A DNA stretch of 11,203 nt from UBA8516 sp035457865. GTDB lineage: Archaea > Thermoproteota > Nitrososphaeria > Nitrososphaerales > Nitrosopumilaceae. Position 1 is the first letter of the stretch; each line of letters begins with the position of its first letter. The stretch is taken from contig DATIAR010000065.1 of the NCBI GenBank assembly GCA_035457865.1, forward strand, positions 1-11,203, given 5' to 3'. Position numbers and translations under genes: made by a program. Below the pieces are notes generated by a model. It searched no databases and had not been told where the DNA came from. It saw only the letters and a program-made list of their open reading frames with translations. Positions 1 through 5,728 of this stretch are shown piece after piece.

Positions 1-335
1 GGTATAGAAGCAGGATTTGCATCTCCTTTTGTTCTAACAACATACGGATCTTCATCAAGAATCTCAGCTACCCGATGAACAATAACTCTATCATGACCTG
101 ACGGTCTGTTGAAAACTATGATGTCCCCTTTTTGGATCTTATCAAAAGGATCATTTCCCTGTACCACAAGAACATCAAAAATATTCAGGTTTGGTACCAT
201 GCTGCCACTTGATACTACATAAAATGGATTGTCAGTACCAAAGGCAATTCTAAGGCCAAACCAAATGATGGCAACACCAATGACAACTATTATGATGTCC
301 TTTACAATTGCAGAAACTCCAGAATGTTTACTCAA
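1..335 (-). CDS. Signal peptidase I, archaeal Sec11 type (3' end beyond window)
   Basis: Membrane-bound serine protease that removes signal peptides from secreted proteins at the outer face of the cytoplasmic membrane. About 111 residues are present; the C-terminus lies beyond the window edge. Translated from the minus strand, residues about 11-31 form one hydrophobic transmembrane segment. It is followed by SSGSMVPN with the catalytic Ser45, then VIVHRV with His87, and TKGDAN with an Asp at 105. His in place of the bacterial general-base Lys is the mark of the archaeal/ER (S26B) branch. The start is read as TTG at 333-335: there is no ATG or GTG in this frame between an upstream stop and this codon, and an AT-rich TATA-like box lies about 29 nt upstream, fitting a leaderless transcript. 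It lies 54 nt behind the PRC-barrel gene in the same direction. Family assignment is firm; the exact start is less so. Confidence 0.9.
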   Translation of the reverse strand, partial: MSKHSGVSAIVKDIIIVVIGVAIIWFGLRIAFGTDNPFYVVSSGSMVPNLNIFDVLVVQGNDPFDKIQKGDIIVFNRPSGHDRVIVHRVAEILDEDPYVVRTKGDANPASI

Positions 336-359
336 ACTATCCTCTGTCCAATAAGTTTG

Positions 360-369
360 TAAAATAAAT
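360..369 (-). promoter_or_regulatory. TATA-like box of the signal peptidase gene
   Basis: The minus strand reads ATTTATTTTA here, centred about 29 nt before the TTG start at 335. This spacing is typical of an archaeal TATA box driving a leaderless mRNA. It suggests the signal peptidase has its own promoter rather than depending only on read-through from 390-1124. Assigned by spacing and composition only. Confidence 0.4.
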
Positions 370-389
370 CTTGCTCAACATTGTATATT

Positions 390-1124
390 CTATTTTATTT
401 TTTTACCACAACTTTCACAGAATTTTGCATCTGGTTTATTATCAAAACCACATTCACTGCATTTTGAACCTGTATCTGATACTTGACTACCTAAAAGAAC
501 TATCTCTCCTATTTTCTTAATTTCTTCCCATTTTATTACAACATCACGTCCATCATTTTTTGTAACAACTAAAACAATTCCTGGCTGTCCTGTTTGTATT
601 CCTATCTGTTTTACAGTTCCAATCTTTCGTGCTTCAGAATCATAAACAGCCAGACCTGTTATGGAATTAAATGTAGTAACGCTTGATGTTGTTAATTCTG
701 GTTGAGAATAGGTTTGTTGCGAAGGTTGGTAATCTATAGGAGATTCACCAAGAATTTGACTTGCAAGTGTTTGTGGTTTTGCTAGACCAACTTCTGCATT
801 CTCATTTGGTTTGCTAAAGCTTCTATATTCTGCAAGAACTGAACCACAATTAGTACAGATGTATTGCCCCTTTTCTAAAAGCATAAGGTTGTCTGCAACT
901 AGTTCGTTGGGACTTTCATAATCTATCTTAGGACTCCCTTCAAAATCTTTTTCACAAGTATTGCAAAAATATTTTGAAATCTTATCTACGTCAATTCTTC
1001 CCACTGGGGCAAGAAAAAGATCAGGCCCACCAAGATTTCCTTTTCTTTGCTGATCATCAGTAACAGATGCCATGACATATCCTCCAGAACCTCTCAGTTT
1101 TTTCAATCGAAGTTCTGTACTCAT
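390..1124 (-). CDS. PRC-barrel protein with N-terminal and C-terminal zinc-binding motifs
   Basis: The protein is 244 residues with no recognised catalytic motif. Residues about 52-100 carry two Cys pairs, YFCNTC (C54, C57) and YICTNCG (C90, C93), which can form one zinc site around a 32-residue insert. Residues about 101-152 are a Ser/Gln/Pro-rich linker. Residues about 154-212 (SITGLAVYDSEARKIGTV onward to EIVLLG) look like a PRC-barrel, a small beta-barrel found in ribosome-maturation factor RimM, photosynthetic reaction-centre H subunits and the archaeal division protein CdvA. The end is a zinc ribbon with C222, C225, C236 and C239. There is no signal peptide or membrane segment, so it is probably cytosolic and an adaptor binding protein or nucleic acid. 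ATG at 1124 is chosen over the in-frame Met18 because a TATA-like box is centred 26 nt before it. The C-terminal ribbon closely resembles those of 3210-3731 and 3781-4143. Specific function unknown. Confidence 0.85.
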   Translation of the reverse strand: MSTELRLKKLRGSGGYVMASVTDDQQRKGNLGGPDLFLAPVGRIDVDKISKYFCNTCEKDFEGSPKIDYESPNELVADNLMLLEKGQYICTNCGSVLAEYRSFSKPNENAEVGLAKPQTLASQILGESPIDYQPSQQTYSQPELTTSSVTTFNSITGLAVYDSEARKIGTVKQIGIQTGQPGIVLVVTKNDGRDVVIKWEEIKKIGEIVLLGSQVSDTGSKCSECGFDNKPDAKFCESCGKKIK

Positions 1125-1146
1125 AGTTTAGGTCTGTAAAAAAGTC

Positions 1147-1155
1147 ATTTAAGTA
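1147..1155 (-). promoter_or_regulatory. TATA-like box of the PRC-barrel/zinc-ribbon gene
   Basis: The minus strand reads TACTTAAAT, centred about 26 nt upstream of the ATG at 1124. This implies transcription starting at or next to the start codon (leaderless) and supports the longer N-terminus. Confidence 0.5.
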
Positions 1156-1316
1156 TGTATTCCGGTGTAAATTTTACAAAATAATCATGTCTTATACAGC
1201 TGTCTAGTGAAGTAAAATTATACAATTTTTAATAACACGATGATTTTTTTGTAATATTTTGGAAAGGGTTATTAGAGGCAGAAAACTGAGTTAAAACATC
1301 GAAAATAATGACGGAA

Positions 1317-1346
1317 TAAGCAATGAGCTTTCTCTGTCATTGCTTA
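1317..1346 (+). promoter_or_regulatory. Perfect 10-bp hairpin in the leader of the DEAD-box helicase gene
   Basis: TAAGCAATGA (1317-1326) and TCATTGCTTA (1337-1346) are perfectly complementary and enclose a 10-nt loop. The hairpin ends 16 nt before the helicase TTG start. No T-run follows, so it does not look like an intrinsic terminator. The 3' arm can also pair with a competing upstream segment, AATGAC (1307-1312) with GTCATT (1336-1341). Transcription of this stretch as helicase leader is inferred: TATA-like AT-rich boxes occur near 1226-1236 and 1289-1296, and only a start at or upstream of about 1317 would include the whole stem. The remainder of the 1125-1362 intergenic region shows no gene, only AT-rich promoter-like sequence. 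Confidence 0.55.
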
Positions 1347-1362
1347 AGAAAGATGAAAGAAA

Positions 1363-2745
1363 TTGATAACATTTGAAGAATTAGGAATTAAAAAATCCAT
1401 ATTGGATGGATTAAAAGAACTAAATTTCCAAGCACCTTTTCCAATACAAGCCGCAGCTATACCTATTATCCTTTCAGGACAGGATGTAATTGGTCAAGCA
1501 CATACAGGTACTGGTAAGACAGCTGCATTTGCCTTACCAATACTGCAAAACGTTGTACCCAAAGGCGGAATACAAGCACTAATACTTGCGCCGACAAGGG
1601 AACTCGCAGTTCAAATTTCTGGTGAAATTAACAAGTTTGCAAAGCATACTGGTATAAAAAATACGACAATTTATGGAGGACAAAGCATTAGTGTACAATT
1701 CAGAGATCTTGAAAGGGGAGTAGAAATTGTTGTAGCAACACCGGGTAGATTAATTGATCATCTAAAACGTGGTTCTATTGAATTAAACGATGTAAAATAT
1801 GTTGTACTAGACGAAGCTGATACGATGCTTGACATGGGATTTATTGATGATATAAAATTCATTCTTAACCTAGTTCCAGAAGAAAGAATAGCATCTTTAT
1901 TTTCTGCAACAATGCCTGCTGAAATTCTCAGACTGGCAGAAAAATACATGAAAAATCCCCAACAAGTCTTTATCGACGCAGATGATCTAAGCGGAGAAGG
2001 AATAGATCAAGCGTTCCTTGTTATTCGTGATAAAGAAAAGACTGACTTTTTATTCAAATTTATAAAGGAAAACAGAAACGGTCAAACAATCGTTTTCTGT
2101 TCTACAAAAGACAGAACAAGACGAGTTGCACATGAGCTTACCCAAGCAAACTTTAACGTAGTATCAATTCAGGGTGATATGTCTCAATTTAGAAGAGACA
2201 AAGCAATGTATCTGTTCAAAAAGGGCAAGGCAGACATACTTGTTGCAACAGATGTTGCTGCAAGAGGAATAGATGTACCAGAAGTTGCACTTGTCATAAA
2301 CTACGATGTTCCAAATCAGGATATGGTGTATTTTCATAGGATCGGAAGAACTGCAAGGGCTGGCGCAAAAGGAAGGGCAATTACTTTAGTTTCATATTCT
2401 TCAATTGGAGATTTCAAAAACATTGTAAATCAAACTAAGGTGACAATAACTGATTTGAATAAACAACTTGGAATTGAAGTTAAGATTCCAGATCCGTTAA
2501 AACGAGAAGTTGGTCATAGAAGTGGCGGTTATAGAAGTGGCGGTTATAGAAGTGGCGGATATGGTGGTGGAAGAGGATATGGTAGGGATAGACAGGATAA
2601 TAGATCGGGTAGTAGACAAGATAATAGATCTGATAGACAGGATAGTAGAAATGAGAATAAAGAGAATAGACATGAGAACAGACCAAGCTATGGAGACCGA
2701 AGACATGGTCCAAGAAATTATTACGGTCTAAGAAGTCGTTGGTAA
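1363..2745 (+). CDS. DEAD-box ATP-dependent RNA helicase with repetitive Gly/Arg-rich tail
   Basis: ATP-dependent RNA unwinding or RNP-remodelling enzyme of superfamily 2, 460 residues. All core motifs are present: Q motif (F22 to Q29), AHTGTGKT (46-53), PTRELA (77-82), GG (105-106), TPGR (126-129), DEAD (150-153), SAT (181-183), IVFC (243-246), ARGID (300-304) and HRIGRTAR (325-332). Residues about 384-460 form a disordered tail rich in Gly, Arg, Tyr, Asp and Asn, with three RSGGY repeats and then repeated RQDNRS-like units. Such tails bind RNA and can drive condensation in other DEAD-box proteins. The start is TTG at 1363: the in-frame codon at 1354-1356 is a stop, so nothing further upstream is possible. 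Related bacterial and archaeal helicases act in cold-shock RNA remodelling and ribosome assembly; a similar role here is inference. A hairpin and short overlapping ORFs in the leader suggest post-transcriptional control. Confidence 0.97.
   Translation: MITFEELGIKKSILDGLKELNFQAPFPIQAAAIPIILSGQDVIGQAHTGTGKTAAFALPILQNVVPKGGIQALILAPTRELAVQISGEINKFAKHTGIKNTTIYGGQSISVQFRDLERGVEIVVATPGRLIDHLKRGSIELNDVKYVVLDEADTMLDMGFIDDIKFILNLVPEERIASLFSATMPAEILRLAEKYMKNPQQVFIDADDLSGEGIDQAFLVIRDKEKTDFLFKFIKENRNGQTIVFCSTKDRTRRVAHELTQANFNVVSIQGDMSQFRRDKAMYLFKKGKADILVATDVAARGIDVPEVALVINYDVPNQDMVYFHRIGRTARAGAKGRAITLVSYSSIGDFKNIVNQTKVTITDLNKQLGIEVKIPDPLKREVGHRSGGYRSGGYRSGGYGGGRGYGRDRQDNRSGSRQDNRSDRQDSRNENKENRHENRPSYGDRRHGPRNYYGLRSRW
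2518..2562 (+). repeat. Three tandem 15-bp repeats in the helicase tail
   Basis: The unit AGAAGTGGCGGTTAT occurs at 2518-2532, 2533-2547 and 2548-2562 (the last copy has one change). In frame it encodes Arg-Ser-Gly-Gly-Tyr. The first two copies are identical in DNA, including third codon positions, which points to recent duplication by slippage. Because the unit is a multiple of three, copy number could vary between strains without breaking the gene. Confidence 0.9.
2587..2651 (+). repeat. Degenerate direct repeats encoding RQDNRS-like units in the helicase tail
   Basis: Three 20-bp copies similar to GATAGACAGGATAATAGATC lie at 2587-2606, 2611-2630 and 2632-2651, encoding DRQDNRS, SRQDNRS and DRQDSRN. 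They are more diverged than the 15-bp repeats just upstream, suggesting an older expansion of the same low-complexity tail. Alternating Arg and Asp gives a mixed-charge segment. Confidence 0.75.
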
Positions 2746-2807
2746 AGAACGCGCCTTAAACCAATCAACATATTTAGGGATGTCTAGATTAATTATTTCT
2801 GATAAAA

Positions 2808-3140
2808 ATGACTAACGCTAAAGCAGTAAACACAAAAACATGGCAAACTGAAGTGATGGAATCACAACTGCCTGTCTTTGTGGACTTTTGGGCAGAATGG
2901 TGTGGTCCATGCAGGATGGTTGGACCAGTTGTAGAAGAACTAGCTGGAGAATATTCTGGTAGAGTAAATTTTGTCAAAATTAATGTAGATGAAAGCGGTG
3001 AAGTAGCATCAAAATATAACATATTCAGCATTCCTACCCTTGCTATATTCAATAAAGGCGAGATTATTGCTCAACAAGTAGGAGCAGCTTCAAAAGACTC
3101 GTACAAAAATATGATAGAAAACGCTCTAAAGAAGATCTAG
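2808..3140 (+). CDS. trxA: Thioredoxin
   Basis: Small cytosolic dithiol-disulfide oxidoreductase of 110 residues, the normal length for a single-domain thioredoxin. It has the classical active site WCGPC at 31-35, the preceding strand VFVDFWAEW, the buried strand VNFVKINVDE, and the cis-proline in SIPT (Pro76) that faces the active site. The C-terminal helix is complete. There is no signal peptide, so it acts in the cytoplasm, presumably reduced by thioredoxin reductase encoded elsewhere. The ATG lies 62 nt after the helicase stop; AT-rich boxes at 2771-2776 and 2791-2797 could give a separate promoter, so co-transcription with the helicase is undecided. Family assignment is secure; its specific targets cannot be seen. 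Confidence 0.96.
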   Translation: MTNAKAVNTKTWQTEVMESQLPVFVDFWAEWCGPCRMVGPVVEELAGEYSGRVNFVKINVDESGEVASKYNIFSIPTLAIFNKGEIIAQQVGAASKDSYKNMIENALKKI

Positions 3141-3176
3141 ACATAGTAAAACTAAACCTCTCAGCTTTTCAATCTA

Positions 3177-3189
3177 AAATAATTAATAA
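3177..3189 (+). promoter_or_regulatory. TATA-like box of the helical zinc-ribbon gene
   Basis: AATAATTAATAAC is centred about 26 nt before the ATG at 3210, the expected spacing for a leaderless archaeal transcript. It indicates that 3210-3731 is transcribed independently of thioredoxin. Confidence 0.5.
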
Positions 3190-3209
3190 CGGCTTTAGGA
3201 ACTTTTTGT

Positions 3210-3731
3210 ATGTCCTTTGGAGAAGTAGATACTCTGAATCTTTTATTTGATAAACTACAAAGCCTTCTAAACGATTCACAAGGATACTACGAATCTTTTC
3301 TTGATGCTAATACGTTATACAAACAAGGGAAACTATCAGAGAAAGAATTTTTTGAAAAACTTGGTGATTATGTAGTAGCATATTCTGCATTAGAGTTTCT
3401 TGCTGTGAAAGTAATTTTTGAATTAAAAAAATCACTTGATAGAATGACTAGTGGAACTGCTCCTCGTACAACAGCAATGGGTTCCACCTCTGTTGGTATG
3501 ACAGGATTTGGTATGACTCCGCCTTCACAAACCATCTCCCCTGCCACTCAGATGCCTGGGCGTCCGCCTCAAATTATTTCTGCTGCAGCATTTAGTGCTC
3601 CCGGAGCTCTACCTACACCAGATCCATCTTTGTTACCTCAAAAATCCACTGGTCCAAGTTGTACATCATGCGGAGCTTCAATTAGACTAAATGCAAAATT
3701 CTGCACAAAGTGTGGAAATAAACTTCAATAA
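3210..3731 (+). CDS. Helical N-terminal domain protein with C-terminal zinc ribbon
   Basis: I do not recognise a named family for this 173-residue protein. Residues 1-78 are predicted to be mostly alpha-helical. The stretch about 36-52 (LYKQGKLSEKEFFEKLGD) resembles the short helical hairpin of SHOCT-type oligomerisation motifs, but this is only a likeness. Residues about 79-148 are a Thr/Met/Gly/Pro-rich flexible linker. Residues 149-173 form a zinc ribbon with C151, C154, C165 and C168. There is no signal peptide or membrane helix, so it is likely a cytosolic adaptor. The start is supported by a TATA-like box about 26 nt upstream. The gene ends tail-to-tail, 49 nt from 3781-4143, and the two ribbons share NAKFCT(K/E)CG. 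It is clearly a coding gene; function unknown. Confidence 0.85.
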   Translation: MSFGEVDTLNLLFDKLQSLLNDSQGYYESFLDANTLYKQGKLSEKEFFEKLGDYVVAYSALEFLAVKVIFELKKSLDRMTSGTAPRTTAMGSTSVGMTGFGMTPPSQTISPATQMPGRPPQIISAAAFSAPGALPTPDPSLLPQKSTGPSCTSCGASIRLNAKFCTKCGNKLQ

Positions 3732-3780
3732 TAAAAAAATAATTTTTACATAATTTGTACAAAATAAAACTTCATTAGAA
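3732..3780. terminator. AT-rich convergent intergenic spacer, probable bidirectional termination region
   Basis: The 49-nt gap between two convergent genes contains a T-run on the plus strand (TAATTTTTAC, about 3741-3750) and, on the minus strand, T-runs of four and seven. Archaeal termination commonly occurs at T-tracts without hairpins, so both transcripts could end here. No hairpin was found. Confidence 0.5.
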
Positions 3781-4143
3781 TTACTCTTGAGTAGCACCGC
3801 ACTCTGTACAGAATTTAGCATTTTGTGAAATCTTAGTGCCACATTCTGAACAAAACTTTGTTGAGGAACCCGATTCAGTTTTAAGGCTTCCATAAATTCC
3901 ACCACTGGATCTTATGGCACCAGTTGGAACGTATTCATCATCGATAATTGGTACTGGTGCAAAATCTTTCTCCTCTACATAAGCCATTATTCTAAGCATT
4001 GTTTGACCAGGATTTTTTGGATCTGGTATGATATCGCCTAACCAGAATGCAAATCTTGTAAGTGTCAGATCAGGAGTAGAAAACGTCAATGTGTGACTTG
4101 ACATATATTCTTCTGCGGCAGTTTTTCCATTAAACACCTTCAT
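3781..4143 (-). CDS. Small protein with C-terminal zinc ribbon, uncharacterised
   Basis: The protein is 120 residues from the chosen start. Residues 1-75 form a compact domain, probably mixed alpha/beta (KVFNGKTAAEEYM, then LTFSTPDLTLTRFAFWLGD and MLRIMAYVEEKD), that I cannot assign. A Gly/Ser linker follows at about 78-95, then a zinc ribbon with C98, C101, C112 and C115. The frame stays open upstream to 4221, but that extension runs through the tRNA-Ala gene and gives the MSGVQIPPGPP string typical of false translation across a tRNA 3' end. ATG at 4143 is preferred because a TATATT-type box lies 27 nt upstream; ATG at 4152 (three residues longer) is the alternative. It is cytosolic by composition. 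Its ribbon is nearly the same as that of its convergent neighbour, suggesting a shared partner or common descent of the module. Confidence 0.82.
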   Translation of the reverse strand: MKVFNGKTAAEEYMSSHTLTFSTPDLTLTRFAFWLGDIIPDPKNPGQTMLRIMAYVEEKDFAPVPIIDDEYVPTGAIRSSGGIYGSLKTESGSSTKFCSECGTKISQNAKFCTECGATQE

Positions 4144-4167
4144 AGTTTTCATTACTTTGGTTAGCTG

Positions 4168-4173
4168 TATATT
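4168..4173 (-). promoter_or_regulatory. TATA box of the small zinc-ribbon gene
   Basis: Minus-strand AATATA (plus TATATT) is centred about 27 nt before the ATG at 4143 and about 18 nt before the ATG at 4152. This favours the inner start on a leaderless transcript. It sits 15-20 nt behind the 3' end of the tRNA-Ala gene. Confidence 0.5.
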
Positions 4174-4191
4174 GTTTTTTGGGAAATATGG

Positions 4192-4264
4192 TGGACCAGG
4201 GGGGATTTGAACCCCCGACATCCGCGTTGCGAACGCGGCATCACTACCACTAGACTACTGGCCC
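4192..4264 (-). tRNA. tRNA-Ala, anticodon CGC
   Basis: The minus strand folds as a complete 73-nt cloverleaf. The acceptor stem is GGGCCAG paired with CTGGTCC, giving the G3:U70 wobble pair that is the alanine identity element. The anticodon arm is CCGCG-TTCGCAA-CGCGG, so the anticodon is CGC (plus positions 4229-4231), reading GCG. The T arm is GGGGG-TTCAAAT-CCCCC. The D stem is weak, with one G-U pair and a mismatch. The discriminator base is A (position 4192), and the next three bases (4191-4189) encode CCA, so the 3' CCA is genomically encoded. No intron is seen. Confidence 0.96.
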
Positions 4265-4288
4265 TTTTCATACCGAGAATCTTCTCTG

Positions 4289-4296
4289 TTTTTATT
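4289..4296 (-). promoter_or_regulatory. TATA-like box for tRNA-Ala
   Basis: Minus-strand AATAAAAA is centred about 28 nt upstream of the tRNA 5' end at 4264, as expected for archaeal tRNA promoters with transcription starting near the mature 5' end. Assigned by position and composition. Confidence 0.4.
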
Positions 4297-4306
4297 CATT
4301 TACTTA

Positions 4307-4317
4307 AAGAATAATAC
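4307..4317 (+). promoter_or_regulatory. TATA-like box for the amidohydrolase gene
   Basis: AAGAATAATAC is centred about 28 nt before the GTG at 4340, supporting that start on a leaderless transcript. A second candidate, ACTTAAAG (4302-4309), sits slightly further upstream. Confidence 0.35.
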
Positions 4318-4339
4318 TAGGTTTCTGAGAAAAACACTA

Positions 4340-5728
4340 GTGACTTTTGACACTGTTATTATTGATTCACATGTAGTTCTACCCACAGGAATTGTTGAAA
4401 AAAATATTGTAATTGATGAGGGGAAAATTGTTAATCTGACAAATGAAATTCCTTCATGTAGTGTAAAAATTAATGCAAGAGGGCTAGTTTCAATCCCCGG
4501 AGTAATAGATCCTCATGTACATTATGGGGTTTATTCTCCTATTGAAAAAGCTGCAGAAACTGAATCGCGAGTTGCAGCACTAGGCGGTGTAACAACAATG
4601 ATGAGAATGCTTAGACTAGGTGGTTCTTACAAAAAACTTCTCGATTTACATCTTGATGAAAGTTCAAAATTTCATTATGTTGATTACACAATACATGCAT
4701 CAGTATTACAAAAAGATCAAATTAACGAAATGGAATATTGCGTAAAAAAAGGAATTACTTCATTCAAACTATACATGAATCTTGGAGAGGATGTGGGACA
4801 TGTTTACATGGACATGGTGCCAAGAACAAATTCATTACATGAAGAAAAAATTGAAATTAATTCTGAAATGATCGAAAAAATAGTTTCAACTGCGGCCTCT
4901 CTTGGCTGTCCTGTTTTGGTTCATGCAGAGGATTACCAGATGTGCTCATGTGGAATAAAGGAAGCAAAAGAAAAAAACAAAGATGGTTTAGGTGCATGGT
5001 CTGAAAGTAGATCTGCTGAATCTGAGGTAAAAGCCATAAGAACTGTTTCTAAAATTGCAAAAAAAGTTGGTTGCACTTTATACTTTGTTCATATTGGTTC
5101 ACAGAGAGCAATGAATGCAATACATGAAGAAAAAAAGAATGGCACAAAAATCTATGTTGAAACATGTCCACAATATCTTACATTATCATTTGAATCTCAG
5201 AAAGGATATCTTGCAAAAGTAATGCCACCTATAAGAAGTTCAAAGGATGTTGATGCGATATGGAACGAAGTAAAGTCTAGAGCAGTTGATTCAATAGGAA
5301 CAGACCATGTCGCAAATCAACTCAAACTAAAGCTTGGAGGAAATGATGTTTGGGAGGCACTAGCAGGTTTTCCAGGCATAGGAACCATGTTGCCTATATT
5401 GTTGAGTGAGGGAGTAAACAAGGGCAAAATTACACTACCGCAACTAGTGGAATTAACTAGTCTGAACGCATCAAAGATATTTCAGATGTTTCCTAAAAAA
5501 GGAATTATACAAAAAGATTCTGATGCCGATGTTGTTATAGTGGATCTAAAAAAAGAAAATAAGGTATCACACCACCTTCTTGATGGATTTTCAGATTATA
5601 CTGTATATGATGGATGGAACCTAAAAGGCTGGCCTGTTAAGACACTTGTAAGAGGTGAAGTCGTGGCAGAAGATTTCAAAGTGATAGGCAAACAAGGATA
5701 CGGAAAATTTATTGCAAGACCTGTTTAG
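4340..5728 (+). CDS. Cyclic amidohydrolase, hydantoinase/dihydropyrimidinase type (dihydroorotase-like)
   Basis: Binuclear-metal hydrolase that opens a cyclic amide ring (hydantoin, dihydropyrimidine, allantoin or dihydroorotate), 462 residues. The ligand set appears complete: DPHVH (D57, H59, H61), Lys143 in TSFKLYMN as the carboxylated bridging lysine, H195 in VLVHAED, H251 in YFVHIGS, and D322 in GTDH. The ETCPQYL segment (274-280), the WEALAGFPGIGTMLP segment (338-352) and the terminal GYGKFIARP resemble D-hydantoinase and dihydropyrimidinase more than short PyrC enzymes. The start is GTG, supported by a TATA-like box and by the usual family N-terminus (FDTVIIDSHVVLPTG). No pyrimidine genes lie nearby, so the substrate cannot be decided. 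A short Cys-containing segment, CSCG (202-205), follows the H195 motif. Its stop codon overlaps the rpiA stop on the other strand. Family certain, substrate uncertain. Confidence 0.9.
   Translation: MTFDTVIIDSHVVLPTGIVEKNIVIDEGKIVNLTNEIPSCSVKINARGLVSIPGVIDPHVHYGVYSPIEKAAETESRVAALGGVTTMMRMLRLGGSYKKLLDLHLDESSKFHYVDYTIHASVLQKDQINEMEYCVKKGITSFKLYMNLGEDVGHVYMDMVPRTNSLHEEKIEINSEMIEKIVSTAASLGCPVLVHAEDYQMCSCGIKEAKEKNKDGLGAWSESRSAESEVKAIRTVSKIAKKVGCTLYFVHIGSQRAMNAIHEEKKNGTKIYVETCPQYLTLSFESQKGYLAKVMPPIRSSKDVDAIWNEVKSRAVDSIGTDHVANQLKLKLGGNDVWEALAGFPGIGTMLPILLSEGVNKGKITLPQLVELTSLNASKIFQMFPKKGIIQKDSDADVVIVDLKKENKVSHHLLDGFSDYTVYDGWNLKGWPVKTLVRGEVVAEDFKVIGKQGYGKFIARPV

Noticed and set aside
1239..1290. Possible C/D-box small RNA (CGATGA ... 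CTGA)
   Set aside because: The C box has a mismatch, no D'/C' pair is found between, and the flanks do not form a terminal stem.
1317..1346. Reading the helicase leader hairpin as an intrinsic terminator
   Set aside because: No T-run follows on either strand next to the stem, and it sits 16 nt before a start codon.
2480..2731. Open frames on both strands over the helicase tail with repeated Ile/Tyr/Ser or Val/Ile patterns
   Set aside because: They are created by the tandem repeats of the helicase coding sequence, which is the clearly conserved frame.
4144..4221. Upstream extension of the small zinc-ribbon protein starting MSGVQIPPGPP
   Set aside because: It is a translation of the tRNA-Ala 3' half and spacer; the TATA box at 4168-4173 lies inside it.
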